Shown here piece by piece: positions 31,754 to 38,914 of a DNA stretch of 46,109 bases. A program made the translations under genes and the position numbers. Source of the DNA: CAYSYM01 sp964435115 (GTDB lineage Bacteria; Chloroflexota; UBA6077; CF-72); assembly GCA_964435115.1 (NCBI GenBank), contig CAYSYM010000028.1:1-46109 (forward strand), in the 5' to 3' direction. How positions within the stretch are numbered: position 1 is the first letter of the stretch; the number at the start of each line of letters is the position of its first letter. The notes under the pieces were generated by a model. It searched no databases. It saw only the letters and a program-made list of their open reading frames with translations, and was not told the DNA's origin.

Positions 31754-33412
31754 CTAGAGGAAGCGGCGGGCCGGCAGGGTCTCCAGACGGCTGACCTGCC
31801 AGACCGGGACGCCGCAGTAGCGGTCGCCCTCCGGGCAGTAGGGCCGCCGGCCGGCCTCGGCGCGGAGCGTGCAGGGCGGGCGGCCGACATACCGGCCGAG
31901 CGCCGGCAGCGCTTCCGCCACCTGGGCGACCTCCTCCACCGTGGTGTCGAAGATCTCCCGCTGCGCCGCGAAGCAGAGACGCTTGCTCCACTTCCACCAG
32001 TAGTGGAGCAGGGAGCCCGACTCGTAGCAGCGCACGGCGTGGGCGTTGGGGAGGAGGTAGAGCGCGTGCTCCGGCGGGGCGTCCAGCTCGAGGAGCCGGT
32101 TCTTGGCTGCCCACAGCGCCGCCACGGTCGTCTCGAACTCCTCGCGCGCGGCCGGCTGCTCGGCGATCAGCCGCGGCAGCGCCACGTCCGGCTCAGGGCG
32201 GAGATGGGCCAGCAGGACCGGCGCCGAGGTCATGGTGCCGCGGTGGCGCTGGTGCTGGGCGGCGTCCGCGCCCGAGACCCGCTTCTGGAAGGTGAGCTGC
32301 ACGTGGGCGAGCGTCTGCATCAGCTTCGAGTGCAGCCCGACGTTGAGTCCCTCGGCCAGGTACGGATTCTCGGCCGGCGAGAGGACGCGGGCGATGGCCG
32401 CCACGTCGGGCAGGTCGGCCCGGCTCCGCCCGAGCACGGCGCGGACCGCGTCGGCCAGGAGGCGGTCGGCGCCGGCCGTGTAGGCGACCAGGCGCGCACT
32501 GCGACCGTCCAGCCCGGCGTCGAACTCGCGGAAGAAACGCTCGTCGGCCTGGCCGAGGAAGCGCTCGCCCAATTCCTGGAGCGCCCGATACTCCAGCGTC
32601 TCCTCGGCGCCCAGCGGCGTGGCGTCGAGCGGGTGGCCCGGGCCGCCGAGGAAGTCGGGATCGACCGCGAGCACCGCGGCGACCATGCGGTCGACGAGCG
32701 CCCGCACCTCGCCGGGCGCGTCGAGCTGGCCGGCCAGGACGCGGTAGCGCAGGAGCGTGAGCCCGCTGACCGTGTGGTAGAGGTGGGCCGGGGTCGCGAG
32801 CGGCAGGACGGCGCGGGCGACCTCCTGGGCGCGCCGGCGGATATCCAGGTCCACCCGTTCCCGGACCCGCGGGTGTGGCGAGCGCGCCCGGGCCGGGAAG
32901 ACCCGAGCGTACCGCTCCGCCACCGCCGGCCTCAGCAGCTCGACCAGGCGCCGGTAGCCGGCGACGGCGCGCTCGCAGGCGGCCCGGTAGACGGCCAACT
33001 GCGGCTCCTGGAGCGGGGGCGTGACCATCCCCCGCCCCGAGACCGCGCGGTAGCGCTGGCTGACCTGCTCCGAGTTGTAGAAGGGATGGGCGTGCAGGAA
33101 GGACCAGATCGCCAGGCGACTGACGCCGTCCAGCAGGAAGACGAAGCTGGCGTGCTGGAAGGTCGTGTGGTGGCCGGCGGCGAAGAGACCCGCGTAGAGC
33201 TGGGCGGCCCGCTCGCGCCGCTCTCGCTCCGCTTCCCGTTCCGCCTCGTCGTCCGGCTCGGCTGCGAAGGGCTCAAGGACGCGCTCGACCTCGACGGGCT
33301 GCGCCGCGTAGCAGCTGCGGGCGGTGGCGACGGCCAGCCCGAAGGGGTGGGCGCTCGACTCGGCCCGGACCAGCGTCACCCTCGGCGCGAAGCCCGTCGC
33401 CGCCGTGGCCAT
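31754..33412 (-). CDS. thyX: Double-length ThyX-like flavin-dependent thymidylate synthase
   Basis: A 552-residue protein, over twice the usual ThyX length (about 220-260). The first half has HTTFQHASFVFLLDGVSR and EQVSQRYRAVSG, matching ThyX helices and the E-x-x-S-x-R-Y stretch, but the RHR signature there has become HAH. The second half carries QHQRHRGTMTS, an intact RHR motif, then LLPNAHAVRC and HYWWKWSKRLCF. It therefore looks like a fused pair in which each half keeps different landmarks. ThyX makes dTMP with FAD and methylene-tetrahydrofolate. The gene lies downstream of ribonucleotide reductase, forming a DNA-precursor module. The ATG at 33412 starts 4 nt past the resolvase-like stop. 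Confidence 0.85.
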   Translation of the reverse strand: MATAATGFAPRVTLVRAESSAHPFGLAVATARSCYAAQPVEVERVLEPFAAEPDDEAEREAERERRERAAQLYAGLFAAGHHTTFQHASFVFLLDGVSRLAIWSFLHAHPFYNSEQVSQRYRAVSGRGMVTPPLQEPQLAVYRAACERAVAGYRRLVELLRPAVAERYARVFPARARSPHPRVRERVDLDIRRRAQEVARAVLPLATPAHLYHTVSGLTLLRYRVLAGQLDAPGEVRALVDRMVAAVLAVDPDFLGGPGHPLDATPLGAEETLEYRALQELGERFLGQADERFFREFDAGLDGRSARLVAYTAGADRLLADAVRAVLGRSRADLPDVAAIARVLSPAENPYLAEGLNVGLHSKLMQTLAHVQLTFQKRVSGADAAQHQRHRGTMTSAPVLLAHLRPEPDVALPRLIAEQPAAREEFETTVAALWAAKNRLLELDAPPEHALYLLPNAHAVRCYESGSLLHYWWKWSKRLCFAAQREIFDTTVEEVAQVAEALPALGRYVGRPPCTLRAEAGRRPYCPEGDRYCGVPVWQVSRLETLPARRFL

Positions 33413-33416
33413 GTCG

Positions 33417-33752
33417 CTACCTCGGATCGGTGAACACCACTCGGCAACCGGCGCGCTCGCACTCGCCGAGGAGCTGGGCCAGCAGCGCCTGGTCGCGCGC
33501 CAGGCGGTCCGGGCTGGCGACCAGGAGGAGGTCGATCTCCGCGCGGGCGACGGCCGCACGGAGACGGTCGAGGCCGGGCCTGTCCGGCCGGAGTCCGCTC
33601 ACTCCCTCGTCCCGGTAGACGCGCTCGGCTGGGACCGTCCAGCCCTGCGCTCGCGCGTAGGCCCGGAGCCGTTCCACCTGCTGCTCAATGCTCCGCGCCC
33701 CCGGCTGGTCCTGAGCCGCGACGCGGGCGTAGAGGTCGACTCGTGCTCGCAT
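33417..33752 (-). CDS. Stand-alone resolvase-like domain lacking the catalytic serine
   Basis: A 111-residue protein covering only the N-terminal domain of serine recombinases. LYARVAAQDQ near the start aligns with the usual Y-x-R-V-S-x-x-x-Q, so the nucleophilic Ser is an Ala. SIEQQVERLRAYARAQGW, YRDEGVSG and SPDRLARD are kept. There is no C-terminal DNA-binding domain. It is probably inactive for recombination and may serve as a regulator or a partner. ATG at 33752 is chosen, since the longer frame only shadows nrdJ. Confidence 0.75.
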   Translation of the reverse strand: MRARVDLYARVAAQDQPGARSIEQQVERLRAYARAQGWTVPAERVYRDEGVSGLRPDRPGLDRLRAAVARAEIDLLLVASPDRLARDQALLAQLLGECERAGCRVVFTDPR

Positions 33753-33787
33753 ACCGACGCCCTCTCCTTCCCGAATGCCCTCGCGGC

Positions 33788-36001
33788 TCAGCACTCGCTG
33801 AACCCGCAGGGGCAGCTGCGGCAGCCTTCGCGGTGGAGGAGCGTCGCCTCGCCGCAGGCCGGGCACAGGTCGCCGGCCGGAGGCGCGGCCTCGGTGGTCG
33901 GCACCTCGCCGCTCTCGAGCCCGGCCGCCTCGGCCAGCACGCGCGCTACCGCGTCCGGGAGCGAGCGCACCCGCTTGGCGCCGAAGCCGAGCGGGCGACC
34001 CCCGCCGATGTTGGCGAGCTGGCCGACGATCTCCTTCACCCGGTCGATCGGCGCGAGCGGCGATGGCAGGCGCAGGATCAGGGAGATCAGCCGCCCGAGG
34101 GCCTCGGCGACGGCCATCGTGTCGCTGCCGGCCTTGCCGACGCTGATGAAGGCCTCGAACGGCTCGCGGTCGTCGTTCCGATTCACCGTGATGAAGGCCG
34201 TCCCGAGCGGCGTCTCCGTGCGGTAGGTCGTCCCGGCGAGCGCCCGAGGGCGGCGCAGCAGCCCCTCGGCGGGCGCCTCCGGCTCGGCCTCGGCGTGGTA
34301 GAGCACCGCCGGCCGGGAGCCGTCGCGGTAGTAGGTGATGCCCTTGCAGCCGAGCTCGTAGGCCAGCAGGTAAAGCCGCTTGACCTCCTCGACGGTGTGC
34401 GTCTGCGGCGCGTTGGTCGTCTTCGAGATCGCCGCACACGTGAACTCCTGGATCTTCGCCTGGACGCGCACGTGCTCCTCCGGCGAGAGCTCGCCGGCGG
34501 TGATGAAGTACGGCGGGAACGGGGCGTCGGGGTGCGCCTCCCGCCAGGCGCGGTAGGCCGGGTGCTCGATCAGGTGCTCGCCCAGCCGGTCGCGACGGAT
34601 CGTCCGGAAGTCGTAGATCGGCTCGATGCCCGAGGAGACGCCGGCGAGCAGGCTGGTGGTGCCCGTGGGCGCCTGGCAGGTCAGCGTGCCGTTGCGGATG
34701 CCGTGGGCCGCGATCCTGGCGCGGATAGCCTCGGGCAGCCGGCGGACGAGGGGTTGTTCGAGGAAGCGGTCGCGGTCGAACTGCGGGAAGGGCCCCTTCT
34801 CGGCGGCGAGCTCGGCCGAGGCGTCGTAGGCGGCGTCGCGGATGGTGCGGTAGATCCGCTCGATCACTGCCAGCGACTCGTCCGAACCGTAGCGCACCCC
34901 CAGAGCGATTAGGGTGTCGGCCAGCCCCATCGTCCCGAGGCCGACTCGCCGGACCGCCTTCTGGGCCGCCTCGTTCTCGGCCAGGAAGTACGGCGTGGCC
35001 TCGATCACGTCGTCCAGGAAGCGAACGGCCACGCGGGTGTCGTCCGCCAGCGCCGCCGCGTCGAGCCGTCCATCGCGGACGAAGGCGGCGAGGTTGAGCG
35101 CCCCGAGGTTGCAGACGTTGAAGGGGGGCAGGGGCTCCTCCGCGCAAGGGTTGACCGCCTCTATCGTCTCGCAGTAGGCCAGGTTGTTGAGCGCGTTCAC
35201 GCGGTCGATGAAGACCAGCCCCGGCTCGGCGCTCCGCCAGGCGGCCCCGCAGATCCTGTCCCAGAGCGACCGGGCCTTCACGACCTTCCTGACCTCCCCC
35301 TGCCAGACCAGCGGCCAGTCGGCGTCGTCCTTCACCGCCTGCATGAAAGCGTCGGAGATGCAGACCGACAGGTTGGCGTGCAGCAGCCGACCGAGGTCGG
35401 TCTTGACGGTGATGAACTCCTCGATATCCGGGTGGGAGTCGTTGAGCATCGCCATAGCGGCCCCGCGCCTCGAACCACCCTGCTGGATCACCTCGCCGGT
35501 GGCCACCGAGTAGAGCTCGGCCCAGGCGCAGGGGCCCGAGCTCGTGCCGTTCACCGAGCGGATGTGGCTGCCGCGCGGCCGGAGCGACGAGAGGTTGACG
35601 CCGAAGCCGCCGCCGCGGGCCATGATCTCCACGGCGAGCTTGAGGTTGTCGAGGATACCGCCGCGGCTGTCCTCTGGGGATGGCAGAACGTAGCAGTTGA
35701 ACAGCGTCACCTTGTGGCCGGTGCCCGCGCCGGAGAGGATGCGGCCGCCGGGCACGAACTTGAAGCCGGACAAAGCATCCTCGAACCGCTCGGCCCAGGT
35801 CTGCTCCAGCGATGCGGTCGGCTCGGCCGCCGCGATGCCGCGCGCGACCCGCCGCCACATCTCCGCCGGCGTGCGCTCGAGCGGTCGCCCGTCGGCGTCC
35901 TTCAGGGCGTAGCGGTCGAGGAAGACGCGCTCCTGGACCGGGTCCAGGGCCGGCTCGGCGCCGTCGCGCCGCGCGGTGCGTGTATACAGATCGGTCGTCA
36001 T
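33788..36001 (-). CDS. nrdJ: Adenosylcobalamin-dependent (class II) ribonucleotide reductase
   Basis: A 737-residue class II reductase. Active-site residues are visible: C103 in LFNCYVL, then N284, C286 and E288 in NPCAEEP. The C-terminus carries a Cys-rich tail (CPACGEA and the terminal CRSCPCGFSEC) used for re-reduction. It converts ribonucleotides to deoxyribonucleotides with vitamin B12 coenzyme and needs no oxygen. The ATG overlaps the stop of the upstream small gene as ATGA. Together with ThyX it supplies DNA precursors, as on many large phages and plasmids. Confidence 0.95.
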   Translation of the reverse strand: MTTDLYTRTARRDGAEPALDPVQERVFLDRYALKDADGRPLERTPAEMWRRVARGIAAAEPTASLEQTWAERFEDALSGFKFVPGGRILSGAGTGHKVTLFNCYVLPSPEDSRGGILDNLKLAVEIMARGGGFGVNLSSLRPRGSHIRSVNGTSSGPCAWAELYSVATGEVIQQGGSRRGAAMAMLNDSHPDIEEFITVKTDLGRLLHANLSVCISDAFMQAVKDDADWPLVWQGEVRKVVKARSLWDRICGAAWRSAEPGLVFIDRVNALNNLAYCETIEAVNPCAEEPLPPFNVCNLGALNLAAFVRDGRLDAAALADDTRVAVRFLDDVIEATPYFLAENEAAQKAVRRVGLGTMGLADTLIALGVRYGSDESLAVIERIYRTIRDAAYDASAELAAEKGPFPQFDRDRFLEQPLVRRLPEAIRARIAAHGIRNGTLTCQAPTGTTSLLAGVSSGIEPIYDFRTIRRDRLGEHLIEHPAYRAWREAHPDAPFPPYFITAGELSPEEHVRVQAKIQEFTCAAISKTTNAPQTHTVEEVKRLYLLAYELGCKGITYYRDGSRPAVLYHAEAEPEAPAEGLLRRPRALAGTTYRTETPLGTAFITVNRNDDREPFEAFISVGKAGSDTMAVAEALGRLISLILRLPSPLAPIDRVKEIVGQLANIGGGRPLGFGAKRVRSLPDAVARVLAEAAGLESGEVPTTEAAPPAGDLCPACGEATLLHREGCRSCPCGFSEC

Positions 36002-36231
36002 GCAGCCCTCCGTGTATCGTGTCGTGCCGCCGGCCAGTCGCTCAGCCGACCGTGCTCGAACAGCCAGCGCGCAAAGAGCAGCCGCTTCTGCGCGTCGGTC
36101 AGTTCGCGGAACTCGCCCCGCTGGTAGCGCAACTTGAGCGCGACGAGGCGCTCGGCCTGCTGCGGCGAGAACCCGAGGGCGCGCAGGCCGAAGGCCGCAG
36201 CCGTCGGGCCGGTCCGCCAGAGATCGGCCAT
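35998..36231 (-). CDS. Small protein at the head of the gene train
   Basis: A 77-residue protein (MADLWRTGPTAAAFGLRALGF..., then QQAERLVALKLRYQRGEFREL). Good ribosome-binding site GAAGGAG about 8 nt before the ATG. It is the first gene after a 1.3-kb stretch without genes, so the main promoter should lie upstream. No family is recognised. Confidence 0.7.
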   Translation of the reverse strand: MADLWRTGPTAAAFGLRALGFSPQQAERLVALKLRYQRGEFRELTDAQKRLLFARWLFEHGRLSDWPAARHDTRRAA

Positions 36232-36664
36232 CCCGTTACTCCTTCTTCTTCGTCCACCTCCATCGGTCGTCCTTCGCGACCGGGGATGCGCGATGCCGGC
36301 TGGCCGGGAAGCCAGCGGCCGGTCGCACGCGCCGCGAGCTGGAAGCAGGCCAGGGCGACGGGCTCAGAACGATCTCGTCTGTTCAACCTCGGTCTTGCCT
36401 CCACCTCCACTCGCTGCGCTGCCGGTCGGCTCCGATCGTCGACACTGGAGAGCACGCTCTTTGTGGCCCCGTCGGGCCGATCCAGAGCCGGCGCGGCCGA
36501 GCCTCGCCGTTGGCCTCTTCGGACGCAGCGCGGGAGAGCACGCTCGCGGGCCGGCGCTCGGCGCCGACCACATCCCGCTCGGTCCGGGGAGAGAGGCCGT
36601 CCCCGTCGGCTTTTCCGGCCAAAGCCGACCAAACCCCATACACGGCTTCAGCATAGGGAGGCTC

Positions 36665-36703
36665 GATTACTTCTCAGCTACGACTGGATTACTTCTCAGC
36701 TAC
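36665..36703. repeat. Two 17-bp direct repeats with 22-bp period
   Basis: GATTACTTCTCAGCTAC occurs perfectly at 36665-36681 and 36687-36703. The 22-bp period equals two helical turns, so both copies face the same side of the DNA. On the minus strand a TATGCT hexamer follows about 10 nt later and could act as a -10 box. Iterons or activator sites are both possible. Confidence 0.85.
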
Positions 36704-36790
36704 TTCGGGCGAGTCGTGAAGATCGCCCGGAGGGGTGGGGCGAGGCCGCCAACGGCGGGAGGGCGCCCGGCCGGGCCACGGGCGGCGCTC

Positions 36791-36809
36791 GATTACTTTC
36801 CGATTACTT
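36791..36809. repeat. Two further GATTACTT copies with 11-bp period
   Basis: GATTACTT at 36791-36798 and 36802-36809 repeat the core of the 17-bp repeats about 100 bp away, now one helical turn apart. Together the four copies make a spaced array. Confidence 0.8.
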
Positions 36810-36959
36810 GCCGGCGGCGCGGCAGGCGAAGCCGAGTCCGGGCCGCCGGAGCGGCCGCTGGCGACGGTCGAAAATCGCGAACTGGCGGAACCGGCGCACG
36901 GAGGCCGCTCCCCGAGTGGAGACGGCCGACATTTCCCGAAATTGGGGTTGGCTCTATAA

Positions 36960-36973
36960 GCACAAACTTGTGC
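36960..36973. repeat. Perfect palindrome GCACAA-AC-TTGTGC
   Basis: Six-base arms flank an AC centre in an AT-richer patch, with a second small dyad (ATTTC-CC-GAAAT) at 36931-36942. It looks like an operator for a dimeric regulator. No cognate regulator is identified. Confidence 0.5.
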
Positions 36974-37523
36974 TCGGACGAGGCTGGTGGGGATCGCCGT
37001 CATTGGGTCCGTAGACCCCCAGATGGCGCTACACCCGCGCCCGGCGGTTTGTCAGGTGTCTGGCGATCAGCTGAGCGCCGGAGGTCCGGAGAATCTGACC
37101 GCCGATCCGGGCGCCGGTTCAGACGGTGAGTAGTGGAGCGGTGACGTGGGCCCACCCAATTCGGCCTGCCGGGTTGACCATCCAGGTGCCAGTCATCGGC
37201 GCGATGGGTCGGGAGCAACGAGGTGCGATGGCGATCAGGCCGTCGACATCGCAATCCGAGCGTTCGCCTTACCGTGCCGGTCTCGCCGATGCTGACCGGT
37301 GGGTTTGGTGAAGGCTAGGCGTGGCGGCATCGGGCGCTGGCGGCCATGCCAGACGAACGCGCAGCACCTGCCGGCTCAACGCGAGCTTCCGACGTTCCCG
37401 ACTGCGAGTCCCCCTTCCCGTGGAACCCGCCCACCGGTACGACCGCCTCATACGGCTGCCCCCTGACGGGCTGGCGCCGGTTGCGGCGTTCGCTGTTGCG
37501 ACCACGGTCGAGGACGATCGGGC

Positions 37524-37555
37524 TTGACTTTCCAGTCAACTGGAAAGTTTAGAAT
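37524..37555 (+). promoter_or_regulatory. MerR-type promoter and operator P1
   Basis: TTGACT (37524-37529) and TAGAAT (37550-37555) are separated by 20 bp, the over-long spacer typical of MerR-activated promoters. The spacer region holds a near-perfect dyad, CTTTCCAGT-CA-ACTGGAAAG (37528-37547). It sits 33 nt before the merR gene, so autoregulation is likely. Confidence 0.9.
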
Positions 37556-37587
37556 GATGAGCGGAGGTTCGTGAGGAAGGTGACCCA

Positions 37588-38088
37588 GTGCCGGAGAAGA
37601 GGCTGCGGATCGGCGAACTCGCCGCCACACTCGGGCTGAACCCGAAGACGATCCGCTACTACGAGGACATCGGGCTGCTGCCGACGCCGGAGCGGACGTC
37701 CGCCGGCTATCGTCTGTACGGCCCCGCGGACCACGACCGGCTGGAGTTCATCGTCAAGGCGCGGGCGATCGGCTTCACTCTGGACGAGATCGGCGAGATC
37801 CTGGCGCTGCGGCAGGGCGGCCAGAAGCCCTGCGAGCACGTCGTGGCGCTGCTCGACCGCAAGGTCGCCGCGATCGACGAGCAGCTCCGCGCGCTGACCG
37901 ACGTGCGGCAGGAGTTCGTCCGCCTGCGCCAGGAGGCGGCGGAGAGCGTACGTCTCGATGCGCGCGTCTGCGGAATCATCGAGCACCACCCGCTGGGGCA
38001 CCACGTAGTACCTGCGCCATCAGAGCTGACGCCTGTGGGCCGTCGGCCGAGGCACTCCGAAGCCGCCGGTCGGCCCCCCGGCTCCTGA
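37588..38088 (+). CDS. MerR family metal-responsive regulator
   Basis: A 166-residue regulator. RIGELAATLGLNPKTIRYYE is the N-terminal winged helix, GLLPTPERTSAGYRLY is the wing, and a dimer helix follows (LLDRKVAAIDEQLRALTDVR). Two Cys residues suited to metal sensing are present (PCEHV and CGIIEHH), with neighbouring His. This fits sensors of Hg, Zn, Cd or Cu. The exact metal cannot be told. The GTG start has GAGGAAGG upstream. The tail beyond about residue 140 is low complexity. Confidence 0.9.
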   Translation: MPEKRLRIGELAATLGLNPKTIRYYEDIGLLPTPERTSAGYRLYGPADHDRLEFIVKARAIGFTLDEIGEILALRQGGQKPCEHVVALLDRKVAAIDEQLRALTDVRQEFVRLRQEAAESVRLDARVCGIIEHHPLGHHVVPAPSELTPVGRRPRHSEAAGRPPGS

Positions 38089-38113
38089 CCGTCGCTCCGG
38101 CAGGCGACGCTAT

Positions 38114-38215
38114 ATGACCGACCGATTCCACCTCGTGATTCTCGGCTCGGGTGGGCGTCCGTCGGCCGCGGCCCATCTGAATCCTGCTGGTCCTGCACGG
38201 CGGCCGGGCGGTTGA
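38114..38215 (+). pseudogene. Remnant of a FAD-disulfide reductase (MerA-like) N-terminus
   Basis: The frame MTDRFHLVILGSGG then PSAAA matches the FAD-binding start of mercuric reductase-type proteins (LVVIGSGSAGFAAA) and then degenerates and stops. It abuts a thioredoxin-like tail, so a deletion seems to have joined two genes. Confidence 0.45.
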
Positions 38216-38291
38216 GCGACTGGATCGAGTGATCAAGGAAGACGACCTGCGGGCGGTGTTCGAGCGGGCGCTGCGCACCTCGGGCATCTGA
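38181..38291 (+). pseudogene. Remnant of a thioredoxin-like C-terminus
   Basis: The frame ILLVLHGGRAVERLDRVIKEDDLR then AVFERALRTSGI and a stop resembles the last strand and helix of thioredoxins. No start or CxxC part is present. From 38292 to 38632 I see nothing recognisable. Confidence 0.4.
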
Positions 38292-38632
38292 CGGCGCCGT
38301 GACCTGTCACTCAAGAGGAAGGTATGCGACCGAGATTGAGGAGTGGATCGAGCGGCTTCGGCGCCGAAAACGATCTCGACAGGACCTGCGACTCGATCCC
38401 GACGGGAGTGGCTCCGTCCCGAGGCATTGATCGGAGCCGTCAATTTCATCGGCTGCTAACCCGGCGGCCCTCGCCCGATCGCTCCGCCGAGCGAAGCGAG
38501 GTCCGTCCCCGCCACCAACGAGGGGCAGCACGAGCGCCTGTTGCGACGGCTCGCCGGCGGCCGAGGCGGCCTATCTGTTCCTCGGCAAGGTTTCGTCTGC
38601 GGGCGCGGATGCGCACGGCTCACGGCCGGGGC

Positions 38633-38664
38633 TTGACCTTCCACTCGACTGGAAGGATTAGACT
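38633..38664 (+). promoter_or_regulatory. MerR-type promoter and operator P2
   Basis: TTGACC (38633-38638), 20-bp spacer, TAGACT (38659-38664). The dyad CCTTCCA-N6-TGGAAGG (38637-38656) closely matches the P1 operator. It precedes the chaperone-ATPase operon by 40 nt and is likely activated by the MerR protein. Confidence 0.9.
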
Positions 38665-38704
38665 CTTGCAGAGGAGCGTGGCTCGGGAAGGAGGGCGTTG
38701 AGCG

Positions 38705-38914
38705 ATGGAACAGGTGGTATTGCAGGTGAATGGCATGACGTGCACGGGATGTGAGAACCGCATCCAGTGGGCGCTGGGGAAGCTCGAAGGGGTCAGGCAG
38801 GCCCGGGCTGACCACCAAGCCAAGGAGGTGCGCGTAGTCTTCGATCCCGCTAAGACGCCGGGGGAGGAGATCCGCGCCTGCATCACCCAGGCAGGTTACG
38901 AGGTGTCGTCATGA
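38705..38914 (+). CDS. HMA metal chaperone (CopZ-like)
   Basis: A 69-residue HMA domain protein with GMTCTGC (the M-x-C-x-x-C metal-binding motif) and the typical end AGYEVSS. It carries a soft metal such as Cu to the ATPase encoded next. The stop overlaps the ATPase start as ATGA. Here both Cys codons are ordinary TGC/TGT, a useful contrast with the downstream HMA gene with TGA. Confidence 0.9.
   Translation: MEQVVLQVNGMTCTGCENRIQWALGKLEGVRQARADHQAKEVRVVFDPAKTPGEEIRACITQAGYEVSS

Larger units (their letters stand above)
36232..37523. other. Long non-coding stretch upstream of the minus-strand train
   Basis: I see no convincing gene here. Open frames on both strands are short and low in complexity. 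Noted contents: GATTACTT direct repeats, a 14-bp palindrome, a repeated GAGAGCACGCTC (near 36,448 and 36,534) and AT-richer patches around 36,650-36,700 and 36,930-36,975. It may hold the main promoter of the minus-strand genes, and possibly a replication origin. Confidence 0.6.

Noticed and set aside
33759..35858. Long N-terminal extension of the resolvase-like frame across nrdJ
   Set aside because: It is only the alternative frame of nrdJ, and its composition changes abruptly at the true start at 33752.
36665..36809. CRISPR-like array
   Set aside because: Only two 17-bp repeats plus two short cores with 5-bp or 3-bp gaps. There are no spacers of 30 bp or more and no cas genes.
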